Below, one piece after another: positions 35,471-46,089 of a DNA stretch of 64,000 bases (its first letter is position 1; the number at the start of each line of letters is the position of its first letter). A program made the position numbers and the translations under genes. The stretch is from Voacanga thouarsii (lineage: Eukaryota > Streptophyta > Magnoliopsida > Gentianales > Apocynaceae): NCBI GenBank assembly GCA_026120185.1, contig JANUWF010001783.1, forward strand, positions 6,355,001 to 6,419,000. The letters run 5' to 3'. The notes beneath the pieces were generated by a model, which saw only the letters and a program-made list of their open reading frames with translations, did no database searches and was not told where the DNA came from.

Positions 35471-36105
35471 GTGAAAGCAAAGGTTTTCGCTCTTAACCGA
35501 GAGGAAGTTAGAGCAGATGCAGCGGTGGTGGAAGGTACATTTACTATCCAAGGTCGTTCCATTAATGCATTGTTAGACCCTGAATCTACCCATTCCTATT
35601 TAAAAAAGAATTGTGCATATTATTTGAGTTGGGATGGAATAAAATTACCTTTTACCTTGTTGGTAAGTACGCCCTTGGGGAAAATGGTGCAAGCGAATCG
35701 GTATATGTAGAATTGTAAGATTGAAGTGGGGAGAGAAAGCTTAGAGGGAGATTTTATAGTCTTAGCCATTGATGACTATAACTTGATTTTAGGTATGGAT
35801 TGGCTAGCTAGGCATGGGGCTAAAGTAGACTATAAGAATAAGTCTGTTCAGTTTATTAGACTGGGATGCGATGTGTTGGCGTTTAACGGCAAGAGAATAA
35901 AGGAGTTGAAGTTTTTGATAGCTGGAGCAAAAGCGCGGAAATTGTTGAAGCAAGGATGTCAAAGATATTTGGCCTACGTGATAAATAAGCCGAAGGATCA
36001 GTGCACCCTCGACAATACTGAGGTGGTAAAAGATTTTCCTGACGTGTTTCCTACGGAACTCACTTCTCTACCTCCCAACCGAGAGTTAAGTTCACCATTG
36101 ATTTA
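35471..36105 (+). pseudogene. Element B aspartic protease, decayed
   Basis: Open from 35471 to 35710 and from 35726 to 36106 with one stop between. The active-site segment is LLDPESTHSYLKKN; the catalytic Asp is kept but the conserved Gly is Glu. DYNLILGMDWLARHGAKVDY closes the domain. The linker ([19 protein letters not shown]) leads into RT, where a frameshift follows near 36085. Confidence 0.82.
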
Positions 36106-36960
36106 GTTCTAAGAGCGGAACTGGTATCTCGAACTCCATATCCAATGGCACCGGCAGAGCTGAAAGAATTAAAGGAGCAGCTTGAGGAATTGGTGAAGCA
36201 AGGTTGCATAAGACCTAGCACATCACCTTAGGGAGCTTCAGTGCTATTTATGAAGAAGAATGATGGAACCTTGAGGTTATGCATTGACTACCGGGGGTCG
36301 AACAACCTGACCATCAAGAATAAGTATCATTTACCGTTAATTAACAAGCTGTTAGGCCAGTTGCAAGGCTCTAGTTATTATTCCAAACTGGATTTGAGGT
36401 AAGGATATTATCAAGTGAGGATAAAGGAGAAGGATATTCCCAAGATAGCCTTCAACACAAGATATGGTTACTACGAGTTTGTAGTGATGCCTTTTGGGTG
36501 ACAAATGCAATGTTTATGGATTTGATGCATCGAGTTTTCCAACCCTATCTGGACAAGTCTGTGGTGGTATTATTCGATGATATACTCATATACTCTAAGA
36601 GTCCCGAGGATCATTCAGAACATTTGAAGCTGTTATTGGAAAAACTAAGAGAGCACAAACTTTATGCCAAATTTAGCAAGTGCGAGTTTTGGCTGGATAG
36701 TGTGTCATTTCTTGGCCATGGGGTAACCAATGATGGAATCAAGGTAGACCCAGCAAAAGTTGATGCAGTTTCGGACTAAAAGCAACCAGAGAACATTACG
36801 GAGATTTGAAACTTCTTGGGACTGGCCGGCTATTATAGGAGATTTATTAAAGGGTTCTCAATACTAGCATCGCCTATGACCCAGTTGCTAAGAAAGGACA
36901 TACCTTTTGTTTGGAATGAGAAATGCGAAAAAAGTTTCTAAGAGTTGAAGCGGAAGTAAA
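36085..36960 (+). pseudogene. Element B reverse transcriptase, decayed
   Basis: Motifs in order: [45 protein letters not shown] followed by TAA where Gln is expected, [17 protein letters not shown] with a 1-base frameshift near 36498, and [15 protein letters not shown]. The catalytic motif is [13 protein letters not shown], so both Asp remain. [20 protein letters not shown] ends the palm. Later, NFLGLAGYYRRFIKGFS precedes RNase H. It is better preserved than element A but still broken by several stops. Confidence 0.88.
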
Positions 36961-37375
36961 TGACAACACCCGTATTGAGTTTGCCAAAGGGAGATAAGTC
37001 GTACGCTTTGTATACTTATGCTTCAAAGGAAAGTTTGGGAGCAGTATTAATGCAGAATAAGAAAGTAATAGCCTATGCTTCTTGAAAGTTGAAGCCTCAT
37101 GAAGTCAACTATCCAACACATAATTTGGAGCTGACTACCATTGTATTTGCTTTAAAAAAATGGCGGCATTACTTGTATGGAGCTGAGTATGAAGTGTTTA
37201 CCGATCACAATAGCCTGAAATACATCTTCACCTAGAAAGACTTGAATTTGAGGTAGCGGAGATGGATGGAATTTTTGGAAGAGTATCGTTGTCCTATCAA
37301 CTACCACCCCGGAAAGGCTACTGTTGTTACTGATGCCCTAAGCCGTAAAGTCAAAATGGCTAGGCTGAGAGTGCA
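36961..37375 (+). pseudogene. Element B RNase H, decayed
   Basis: Reads YALYTYASKESLGAVLMQ, where the first catalytic Asp is Tyr (relatives have TDAS). Then [20 protein letters not shown] keeps the Glu, and [15 protein letters not shown] keeps the next Asp. The domain ends TVVTDALSRKVKMA. Stops stand near 37084, 37233 and 37255. Confidence 0.82.
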
Positions 37376-38560
37376 GGAGATTCAAGCAATCCAAGAAATG
37401 TTGGATAGAAGGGCGGATGTGCAAGAAAAGAGGACTATTATTAGCAATCTGAGATTGATACCAGATCTAAGGCGGGAAATCATCGAAGCTTAGCAATGTA
37501 ATGGAGAATTCCAACTTTTCAAGAACAAAGAGATTAAACGGCAAAGCAATGATTTTTGACAAGACGAAGCAAGAGTTTTGTATTTCTGAGATCGTTTGTG
37601 TGTACCTGATGAGCACCAGTTGAAGGATAAGATTTTGGAAGAGGCGCATAAAAGCAAGAACAATATTCATCCAAGAAAGGTAAAAATGTATCAAGACCTG
37701 AAAATGGCTTATTGGTGGCCCGAAATGAAGAAGAACATGGTTAAGTACGTCTTTATATGTCTGACATGTTAGAAAGTTAAAGCGGAGCACAAGAAGTCGG
37801 CAGGATTGCTACAACCGTTACCAATACTTCATTGCTGGATTCCCTATTGCAAGGACCCAGAAGGACGCTATATAGGTAGTGGTAGATAGATTGACCAAGT
37901 CAGCACATTTCATACCAATAAGCGTAAGGGATTCAATGAAGAAGTTAACTCAAACCTATGTGTGAGAAATAGTCAGATTGCATGGAGTGCCTTCGAGTAT
38001 TGTGTCCAATCGAGCCCCGAGATTTACATCCCGATTTTGGGGCAAGTATCAAGAATTAATGGGTTCTAGTCTAAAGTTCAGTACAACAGTGCATCTGCAA
38101 ATCGATGGTCAGTCAGAAAAGGTTATACAGATATTAGAGGAAATATTAAAAGCTTACGTATTGGATTTTGGGGATAAGTGGATTGAATGTGTACTGTATA
38201 CAGAATTGGCTTACAATAATAGCTATCAAACTTCAATTGGAATGGCACGGTATGAAGCATTGTATGGACGTAAGTGTCAAGTACCTCTATACTGGAATTG
38301 GTCGGAAGACGGCCACATAAGCAAGTCTGGAGAAGTCTGTGTTCAAAAAATATTAGATAAGGTAAAGCTGATCAGAGAAAGATTAAAAGTGGCCCAGAGC
38401 TGACAAAAGAGTTATGTGGACAATGGACGAAGAGAGTTGGAATTTCAAGTGGGGGATAGTGTGTTCTTGAGGTTGACACCGAATAGGGGAATTTTGAAGC
38501 ATCCGAAAAGTGGGAAGCTAAATCTGAGGTATTTAGGACTGTTCTTGTTAAAATAAAAAA
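37376..38560 (+). pseudogene. Element B integrase, decayed
   Basis: The zinc finger is recognisable with its His and Cys ligands (EEAHKSKNNIHPRKVKMYQ, YVFICLTC). Just after PLPILH about 12-15 residues, including the segment before the first catalytic Asp, are deleted near 37833. The core continues VVVDRLTKSAHFIP and KLHGVPSS-like sequence. [17 protein letters not shown] carries Asn for the second catalytic Asp (AAT at 38008-38010). QIDGQSEKVIQILEEILKAY keeps the Glu. From 37978 to 38403 the frame is open. The C-terminal GPY region is decayed near 38540. Confidence 0.85.
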
Positions 38561-38568
38561 TTGGACCG

Positions 38569-38870
38569 ATGGCGTATCAACTGGATTTGCCGGATGGGTT
38601 GAGGAGAATACACGATGTATCTCATGTGTCTCAGTTGAAGAAGTACAATGCCGACCCTGGACATGTTTTGAATGATGAACCGTTGGTATTGCAACCCGAC
38701 TTGAGCTACGTGGAGAAACCCCTGCAAATTTTAGACCGAAGTATCAAAATTCTCTGGAATAAGCAGATTCCTATGGTGAAGGTACAATGGAGGCACCATG
38801 GCACGCAAGATGCCACATGAGAAACGGAAGAGTGGATAAAACGGAAGCATCCCGACCTGAGATAAAGGTA
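38569..38870 (+). pseudogene. Element B integrase tail and chromodomain
   Basis: The open stretch MAYQLDLPDGLRRIHDVSHV leads into LVLQPDLSYVEKPLQILDRS and KQIPMVKVQWRHHGTQDAT, then TGA where Trp is expected, and ETEEWIKRKHPDLR. This is a chromodomain-like module joined to integrase. It marks the element as a chromovirus and would bias insertion toward heterochromatin. Confidence 0.82.
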
Positions 38871-38898
38871 TGTCTGAATTTTGGGACGAAATTCTTCT

Positions 38899-38911
38899 AA
38901 AGAGGGGAGGA
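38899..38911 (+). other. Polypurine tract of element B
   Basis: AAAGAGGGGAGGA directly before the 3' LTR start TGTGAAACC. Confidence 0.82.
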
Positions 38912-39787
38912 TGTGAAACCCTACCTAAAGCCAACCTTAGAGTAAGGGGGATGGGATGCATATCATATCATCCTGCATAAAAATATACTTGATTTTATGT
39001 GCCTTAAAATTGTGGTTTATAGGTTAAATGGCTTAGTTATACTTGTTGGGCAAAAAGGGTAAAAAGGTAATTTCGCTTGAGGTCAAAATAGGAAGATGGC
39101 ATGAGGTTTAGATAAGAAGAATATTTAGGTGAGAAAACACCATAGCTATTCTTTCAAACTCCATCTTCATCTTGTTCATGTTTTGGTAAAGGAAAATCTA
39201 GAAAATTTTTCAAATTTCTTGCAGGGCTGTTTTTAAAAGTTTCAGCCAACTTTCCTACCCAGTTTCTACAAGCAAAACTGACATTTTATGTAAGGTTGAA
39301 GGCTGAAAATTCAGTGAATTTTCGGACTGCACAACCATCCTAAAAGCAGAATTTTGTTTCAGCAATTTAGCTACATTAAACCTGGAATTCGAAGCCACCA
39401 TTAGAACATAAGAACAGCTGGAATTACCTTTGTTTTTCTTCAGGAGGAAGGCTAGAAAACCACTATTAAAATACCTTCAAACACCCTTAAGAATCAGCTA
39501 CAAAATCATGCCAAAGAAAGTAGAAAATTGACTCCTAGATGTTGATCATCTATCAAGTATTTTTCCTTAAATCTTCCTTTTTAATTTCTAAAATCATGAC
39601 TCCTAGATGTTGATAGGATGATTGAATAAAGTAGGGATTGAGTATATGTATGTGGATGAAGAGGATGGAGTTAAGACATGAGAGTTGAAATGTATGATTA
39701 GGCCTTATAATTTTTTCTTTTGAATCAATGTATGCTCACCATGATTAAAGAGATTGGATGTTGTGTTGCATGATAGATATTATAACA
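38912..39787 (+). repeat. Element B 3' LTR, internally deleted and truncated
   Basis: Three blocks align to the 5' LTR: about 38912-39135 with 29272-29505, 39136-39527 with 29920-30325, and 39546-39787 with 31315-31558. The first junction is at a GAAAA shared by both sides. The second carries a 16-bp filler at 39530-39545 copied from 39599-39614. The LTR stops where the hAT sequence TGGGCCGGG begins. Confidence 0.82.
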
Positions 39788-39845
39788 TGGGCCGGGCCTG
39801 GCCCGAGACCCGAACCAACCACTGTGGGAAGGGTCGGCCCGTATT

Positions 39846-39872
39846 GGAGAGCCGTTGCACCAACGGCTCTCC
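39846..39872. repeat. Perfect 12-bp stem hairpin in the hAT subterminal region
   Basis: GGAGAGCCGTTG, loop CAC, CAACGGCTCTCC, followed by a run of 14 T. AACGGC-type words recur at 39862 and 39902, and a variant at 39945. Ac transposase binds AAACGG-type subterminal motifs, so these may be transposase-binding sites. Confidence 0.6.
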
Positions 39873-40449
39873 ACTTTTTTTTTTTTTTCAATTTAGTCCC
39901 CAACGGCCAAAAACTTTTTTTTTTTTTTTACTTTTAGATCCCTAATGGCTATATTCCCCCCAATCCCCAAAACTCTATAAATACTTCCAATTCATCCCAA
40001 AACTCACCAAACGCTCTCTAACTCTCTCCAACTCTCTCCAATTCTCTTCAACTCTCTTATTTTCATTCATCTTCCTCTACAAAAAGTGTTAAAATAGAAT
40101 TTATTTTTTTATATATTTTTTCAATTCTTCAGGAAATTCTTCTTATTTTAGAAGATTTTTGAGTGGTGGAATAGTGGATACAAGACATAAAGCTCCACAA
40201 AGTGTTGTTATTCTCAGGCATCAACTAGTTAGTGTTTCTTAATCTTACATTCTTATTTTTTTAGCTTTACTAATTGTTTATTTGTTTAATTTTTAAGTTA
40301 ATTTTTTATTTATATTTTTAAATTTTCTTATTTCATTATTTGTTAATACTTTATTTTATTTTTTTAAACTTTTATTTGAATTTTGATTGATTTTTTATGT
40401 TTAGAAAAATTAGTTCCAAATTAATATATATCATCATTTTTCTTCATTA

Positions 40450-40830
40450 CAATCATTTGCACATTTTGATTTCAATAGAGATCCAGCCTTGAATTTAATA
40501 AATAATGAAATGGGTAATGAAAATGAAGGCCCTAGTAGACTTAGCGTTAGTATTTCACAATCACAACCAACTCTAACTATTAATCTTGATGAATCTAATA
40601 TAGGTCAGGATAATGGTGAAACTTCGGAAGATGTAGCTAAAGCAAAAACATCTATAGTTTGGAATCTTTTAGAAAAGGAAAATGATAATGATAGAGCAAC
40701 ATTTAAACTTTGTAGGGTGGTATATGCACATAAGAAGGGAGGAAGGACAGGAATATTAGTTAAACATATGAAAAGGTCACATAAGTATTGGTTAAAAAAA
40801 CCTACTTAAACAACAACAAATCCATACTAC
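40450..40830 (+). pseudogene. hAT transposase N-terminus with BED-type zinc finger
   Basis: The frame 40489-40809 begins with a Ser/Asn-rich leader, then TSIVWNLLEKENDND, FKLCRVVYAHKKGGRTG and LVKHMKRSHKYW. This is the BED finger fold that binds transposon ends. Of the usual C2H2 ligands the first Cys appears replaced by Phe; one Cys and both His remain. A stop at 40807 ends the frame; the main transposase domain resumes about 270 bp later. Confidence 0.78.
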
Positions 40831-41084
40831 ATGAGGTCAAATTATTGGTAATTTTTAAGTCAATCATAAAAAAAAAAAAAAAATAGAAGTGGATTTGCTA
40901 AAATGATTGTTCAAACTAAATTACCTTTTAATTTTGCAAAAAAATCCACATTATGAACAATACATGCAAAACAATTGTCAACCTGCATAGAAAAGGATTC
41001 CTAGAACAATATTAAAAAATGATATAGTAAAGATATATAAATAAATGAAAGAGTATCTAATTGTTATGTTTGATTTTTGTAATT

Positions 41085-42545
41085 AGAAATTTGCTCTTGC
41101 TTATGATGGTTGGACTACAATTACTAATGAGTTTTATTTGTGCATTGCATGTCATTGGATTGATTATGATTGGTTAGTACAAAAAAGAATTATTGTTTTA
41201 AATTATTTGAATATCCTCATGTAGGTACTAGTATTGCTAGAATGATTACTCAAACATGTCGTGAATATAGGATTTTAAATAAAATTATTTCTATTTCCTT
41301 AGATAACGGTTTAAATAATGATTCTGGCATAGCAATTTTGAAAAATACTATGAATCCTATGTTTTATGGTATTTTATTTCATACTAGGTGTGCTTGTCAT
41401 ATACTTAATTTGTGTGTTAAAGAAGGATATAAATATTTCAATGATATTGTTAATATAATTAGAAATGTTGTTTTATTTATTAAAACTTTTCCAACTAAGT
41501 AACAAAATTTTAAGGTTTTATGCCGAGAATAAGGTGTATCTTTTGAAAAATTTAGATTAGATTGTAAAACTAGATGAAACTCAACTTTAGATATGTTTGA
41601 AAGTGTTATACTTTTTCAAAATCAACTTATTGAATTTTGTAATAGTAATAATTTTCAACCTCAACTAACTAAAACTCATTTTAACAATTGTATTGCGCTT
41701 TCAACATTTTTATTTACTTTCAAAGAAGCAACTGAACTTTTATTGAGATCTTATTATCTTACTACTCATTATATTCTTCCAACACTTGCTAAGGTAGCAC
41801 ATATTTTTGGTGAGTTTATGGACTATCCCTAATATGGTTATTTTATGAGAAGTATATTTGAAAAATATAAAAAATATTATAAAAATATTCATATTTTATA
41901 TTGTATGGCATTGTGTATTGATCCCCGAGTAAAAATGGTTGGATTTCATAGTATATTGAATATCTATATAAAACATTAGATTTTGATGAATCTCAAATGC
42001 TTAGGCAATGTATGATAAAAGATATAAAAAATAAAATGGCTAAAGCTCTATTTGAGATGTATAATTTGTATTAGCTTGAGTCTTCTTGTTTTGGTTCTGC
42101 TACTTTAAGTAGGTAAGCTTCATCATCATCTAGCAGTCAATTTTAACCACCACTAAGATTTATCTCTTCAATTTCATCAGTATTTAATCCATGGGATATC
42201 ATGAAACATAAAAAAAGATCATCTACCACCTACAATACGATGGCAATTTACAAGATGCAACCTTTGGTAGAAAATGAGGATTAACATTTTGACTTTTGTA
42301 GTTAGTGGAAGGCTTATGTAAGTCAATACATCATTTTATCGAAAATAGCACGTGATAATTTGACATCACCTGTCTCTACGGTGCTATCGAAAAGCGTCTT
42401 TAATGAGAGCGCTCGAACAATCGATGAAAAAAGATCTCTATTGTTTCCTCATTCTTTGGAGATGTTATTGTGTTGCAGTAGTTGGTCACAGCCGAATATA
42501 TGACGGCCAATTCGTGGATTGTTGATGATGACTCAGATAATGAAT
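41085..42545 (+). pseudogene. hAT transposase catalytic core and dimerisation domain, decayed
   Basis: Seen in order: LAYDGWTTITNEFYLCIACH (catalytic Asp region), a frameshift, then an open stretch 41170-41502 with YPHVGTSIARMI, ISISLDNGLNN and CACHILNLCVKEGY. Next come R-stop-NSTLDMFESVI (stop at a conserved Trp), an open stretch 41593-41832, and MALCIDPRVKMVGF. The hAT C-terminal dimerisation motif follows at 42320-42480 (SQYIILSKIARDNLTSPVST; SKSVFNESARTIDEKRSLL). Several stops and frameshifts make it inactive. It resembles plant Ac/DAYSLEEPER-type transposases. Confidence 0.85.
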
Positions 42546-43048
42546 AGAGTGAGCCAAATAGTTGATTTAGTATTCAAATAATTAAGAACTTAGGATAATT
42601 AATATAAAGCATTTTGTTTTATTTTTAGGATATTTGTTCTATTTTTAAATTTTAATCATTGTAATATTTTTAAGATATTTAGGCATCAAGTCTCCCTCTT
42701 ATGTAATCTTTATTTTATTAATTAATAAAATAGGTAGGGGTCCAAGCCAAACCCCCCACCACTTCAAGGTAGTTTTTTTATAATTTTAAACAATCGTGTT
42801 ATTTAAATAATAATAAAAAATTATAAAATAATTGAATATTAAAATTTGTAATCGAATTAAGTGGGAAAAAAATAAAAAAGAAGAGAGGAAGGCCCAAGCC
42901 TAGCCCACCTAGCTGCAGGCCTCACGAGCCATGGGCTCGGGCCTGGCACAGACCAGCCTGAATAATCGTGGGACCGCCCTGCACGACCCACAGGCTGATC
43001 CTTGAGCTAGGCCCGAAACTGGGCAGGCCGGCCCATATGTCAACACTA

Positions 43049-43502
43049 TAATCAATGCAAACCTTCCAACCGGTTACCAATCTCATTGGGAGGTCCAAAA
43101 TTCTCACCCGGCACCAAGTAGACTCTGGTCACCTCTATTGTGTTATTGCACTCCAATCTATACTCATTTGACCTTCATTTCTTTTCCATGTGTCCCCTTA
43201 TTTTTTCAAATAAAATGTTGGTCGTTTTGAGCTCTTCTTGTTACTCATCTCGCCTTCAATCCTTGTTTAAAAATTGGCTCGATCCTCTACTTGGATTGTT
43301 GCATGTGTTGTGCATCTTTTGGCCTTTCCTTTATCATCCATCTCTTCACAATCTTTTTGGATCGGGTTTGTTGAATTTGTTATCTTGAAAATTCCCTTTA
43401 ATCCTCTTGAATATTATTCTTACCCATAGAACCATGAAGTTTGATTTTGTCCTTATTCCTCCTTCTTGAAAATGGCATTCATGCCTAATTTGATTCCTAT
43501 CA
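43049..43502 (-). repeat. Element C 3' LTR, truncated
   Basis: Matches the right portion of the complete LTR at 49521-50643. On the minus strand it starts TGATAGGAATCAAATTAGG. A roughly 50-bp deletion near 43087 relative to the other copy and loss of the distal half leave about 450 bp next to the hAT end. Open frames here are non-coding. Confidence 0.8.
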
Positions 43503-43518
43503 TTTCTCCCTTCTTGAA
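43503..43518 (-). other. Polypurine tract of element C
   Basis: On the minus strand CAAGAAGGGAGAAA leads directly into the LTR start TGATAGG. Confidence 0.75.
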
Positions 43519-43734
43519 GATGATCCATCTTCAAATCGATACCCGCATTATAATTTAAATAAGACATTTTGTGTGAGAGTAAAACTTTTAGTTTTAGATC
43601 CTCACCAACTCCCTTGTTTCTTCTCTTCTCAACCTAAGCTCTCAGCCTCATTTTACCTCAACTCATTTTTTTTTCTCAACCTCTTGTTTATCTCTCTTTT
43701 GCACCACTTTACTTTGTATGTGCCTCCCTCCATG

Positions 43735-44400
43735 CTATCTCACTCTCCTCTCTTCTTTTTTTACCTCAAGCTCTTTTATTCCACATTCTTTTATCTTTTC
43801 CCTCTTCCCTTTTAGTTCTCTCTCTTTTCTTTCATCTTGTCTTCTTTCTTGCTCTTGTTTTCCCTTCTCTTTTTTATCCCTTTTCTTTTTATCTTCCACC
43901 CTCAAAATATTTTGATCTTTGATAATCTCACTTGCGGGCATAAGACAAAGTGTGATAACTACCACTCTATCATATAGCCAAGGCCTTCCCAATAATATAT
44001 GACCAACATGCATGGAAAACACATCACACATCATCTCATCTTTATATCCCTCCATGATAATTGTAACCTTGACTTGTTTGTTCACCTTTACTTTACCACA
44101 ATTGTTCAACCATTGAAGTTTATAAGGTTTAGGCTATTTCAAGATCTCCATTCCTAATTCCTCCACCAATGTAACATTAACAACATTTTTACAACTCTCT
44201 CCATCAACAATCAAGCTATATGGTTTTTCTTTGATTTGACATCTTGAATAGAAAATATTTTCTCTTTGTAAATTCTCTTTTTCTTCAACTATACAAGTTT
44301 CAACAATTTCCCTCATAACACCAATTAATGCAAATGGTTTCTCAAGTGTATCCACATCTCCTCCATCCACTCTAATTTCTCCACTAGATTTGGTGTTTTT
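43735..44400 (-). pseudogene. Element C aspartic protease, decayed
   Basis: The minus-strand frame 44370-44134 reads ENIFYSRCQIKEKPYSLIVD, then GESCKNVVNVTLVEELGM, where relatives have DGGSC, so Gly is Glu. After a break at about 44130, frame 44109-43735 gives VTIIMEGYKDEMMCDVFSMH and VGHILLGRPWLYDRVV, the flap and C-terminal part of a plant gypsy retropepsin. A lysine-rich tail follows (KKKRDKKEKGKQEQERR). RT, which normally follows, is missing. Confidence 0.8.
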
Positions 44401-44436
44401 TGTGAAATTAAACTAGATGGCTCATTCTCACTAATT

Positions 44437-44784
44437 TCACTCATTTTCGCTTACTTTTGCACCACCTCTAGCCAACTCTTTTTTTTTCTCCTCTTGTGGA
44501 TGTGAGCTTTCTCCTCCTTTATAACTACTTGAAGCACTTTTGGGACCTTCATCCATAGCACACATTTGCACCCCCTCTACCTCATTCCTTAAATGCATTT
44601 GCTCAACTCCTTCTTGCTCATTCTTCTTTAACACTCCCAATAGGTTTAACTTATTCTCTAGAAAGAATAGAATATTGTAAAATTCTTTAATTACCCCATT
44701 TGTTGAACTCAATGGATCCACTTCTTCTTCTTCATTCACTAAGCTCCTCGTCAATCTCATCAATATTTTTCTAAACTTCTTCAT
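44437..44784 (-). pseudogene. Element C linker frame between nucleocapsid and protease
   Basis: 115 open codons on the minus strand, acidic and helical (LTRSLVNEEEEVDPLSSTNG; EEKKKELARGGAKVSENE). I recognise no domain. Its place between the zinc knuckles and the protease suggests a gag-pol spacer. Confidence 0.45.
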
Positions 44785-45029
44785 ATACTACTTTATCATT
44801 TTGATTGAGCATTCCTTAGCATTTGGCCTCATTTTCTAACTTCTACTCCTTTTCAAAGCCATGTAATTCATTTTGCTCAACCCTCTCAATTGTTTCTTCA
44901 TTTCTTGCCCTTCTTGGCTCTTCAACATCTATAACATTTTTCTTGGCCACTTTGGTCTCAAGTCTAGCTCTTTGCTTTTCAAATTTATGAATTTTACTTT
45001 GCTCATTAGAGAACTTCCAATGACATTCA

Positions 45030-45290
45030 AATTATTTGTGCCCATAACCACTACAATGCTCACAAGAAATTGCACTACCCTTTTGCAAATCAAAACTTCT
45101 TCCTTAATCATTCAATCTTGGACAATCACATATCCTATAACCATATTTCCAACAAGTAGAGCAAACAAAATCTTGTTTTCTCCTCATCCCTCCTTTTGTA
45201 AAATTTTACATTGTACTTCTCTCACTGTGCTTAGAACTTCTTGGACAATTATGGGACATGTGAGCAAAACTTCCACATGTTTGGCACTCA
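45030..45290 (-). pseudogene. Element C nucleocapsid: three zinc-knuckle-like motifs
   Basis: On the minus strand CQTCGSFAHMSHNC (45286-45245) is a complete CX2CX4HX4C knuckle. CSTCWKYGYRICDC has Arg for His. CEHCSGYGHK runs into a stop. Successive knuckles would bind element RNA. Stops lie between them. Confidence 0.7.
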
Positions 45291-45299
45291 TTGGGGTCA

Positions 45300-45990
45300 A
45301 ACCACTCCCTCATCAATTCTTTCATCTCTTCCCAAGAATCTATCACTTGATAACCACTTCGCTTTCTTTGTGCATTGATTTGCTTCCACTATTTTAAAAT
45401 ATTTTTAGAAAAAACCCCATTAGTGCCCATTTCACCTTGAAACTTCTACTAGGTGCAAAGTATTTAAACAATTCTTCCATTCTTCTTTCCCATTCATAAT
45501 ACTCCCTCGAATCTCTCTTCCTATAGAATGAAGGCACCAACTTTTCATTGTCCCTATTCTCCACATCCTCCTTCCTTCTTTGCAATTTGTCCATCGAATT
45601 TTTTTTGTATTCTTTCCATATAAACCCCCTCACATTCTTTTTTATTTTCCCAATGGTTTCTTACATAGCTATCATACTCCCTTCTACTTATGCTTAGCCC
45701 TTCATCATGTTCTTCCAAATATTGCATGCTCTCATAGTCATCCTCCTCATATTTCTAATTTTCTTTTCCTTTAAACCCACCATATCCTTTTCCACTTGTT
45801 CTTGGCCCTTCATTATATCTATCCCTGTAAGACTTATCTCCATAATCAAGCAAATTCTCATGATCTTTCCCCAATAATCTTTCTCATAGTCATATTCATA
45901 TTCTTAATATCCCCCATAATTACTTCCATTGGAACAAGTCTCCTCATCATATTCATACCCTTCACTATCACTCCAACTAGCCATTGTGAA
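45300..45990 (-). pseudogene. Element C gag core, decayed
   Basis: The frame 45633-45394 contains RDSREYYEWERRMEELFKYF and SFKVKWAL, the start of the Retrotrans_gag domain of plant gypsy elements. Upstream on the minus strand (45990-45640) lie Glu/Tyr/Asp-rich segments with stops. A probable start near 45983 (MASWSD) precedes acidic residues. The conserved WW segment downstream is not readable. Confidence 0.65.
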
Positions 45991-46089
45991 TTTTTCTTTC
46001 AAGAGAAGTACCCTCAAAATTTTAGTAGAAAATACAAGAAAAATTTCTCACTTTACTCCCTCACGTGTTTACACTTAATTTTTTAGTGG

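Larger units (their letters stand above)
29272..39787 (+). mobile_element. Element B: Ty3/gypsy chromovirus, 3' LTR truncated
   Basis: The 5' LTR 29272-33515 (TGTGAAACT to GGGTGTTACA) is followed by a primer site, a pre-gag frame, gag, protease, RT, RNase H, integrase, chromodomain and a polypurine tract. The 3' LTR starts at 38912. The domain set and many residues match element A closely, so A and B are sister families. The 3' LTR has two internal deletions and stops at a hAT element, so no target duplication can be read on the right. Numerous stops make it inactive. Confidence 0.88.
39778..43048 (+). mobile_element. hAT transposon, autonomous type, decayed
   Basis: The left end (ACATGGGCCGGGCCTGG) and the reverse complement of the right end (ACATATGGGCCGGCCTG) form imperfect terminal inverted repeats starting near TATTATA and TAGTGTT. 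Between them are a BED zinc-finger frame, hAT transposase core motifs and the C-terminal dimerisation region, all on the plus strand. No convincing 8-bp target duplication is visible, and the two flanks belong to different elements (B and C), so the surroundings were rearranged. Confidence 0.8.

Noticed and set aside
39846..39886. Bacterial rho-independent terminator
   Set aside because: The hairpin plus T-run looks like one, but the context is a plant hAT transposon.
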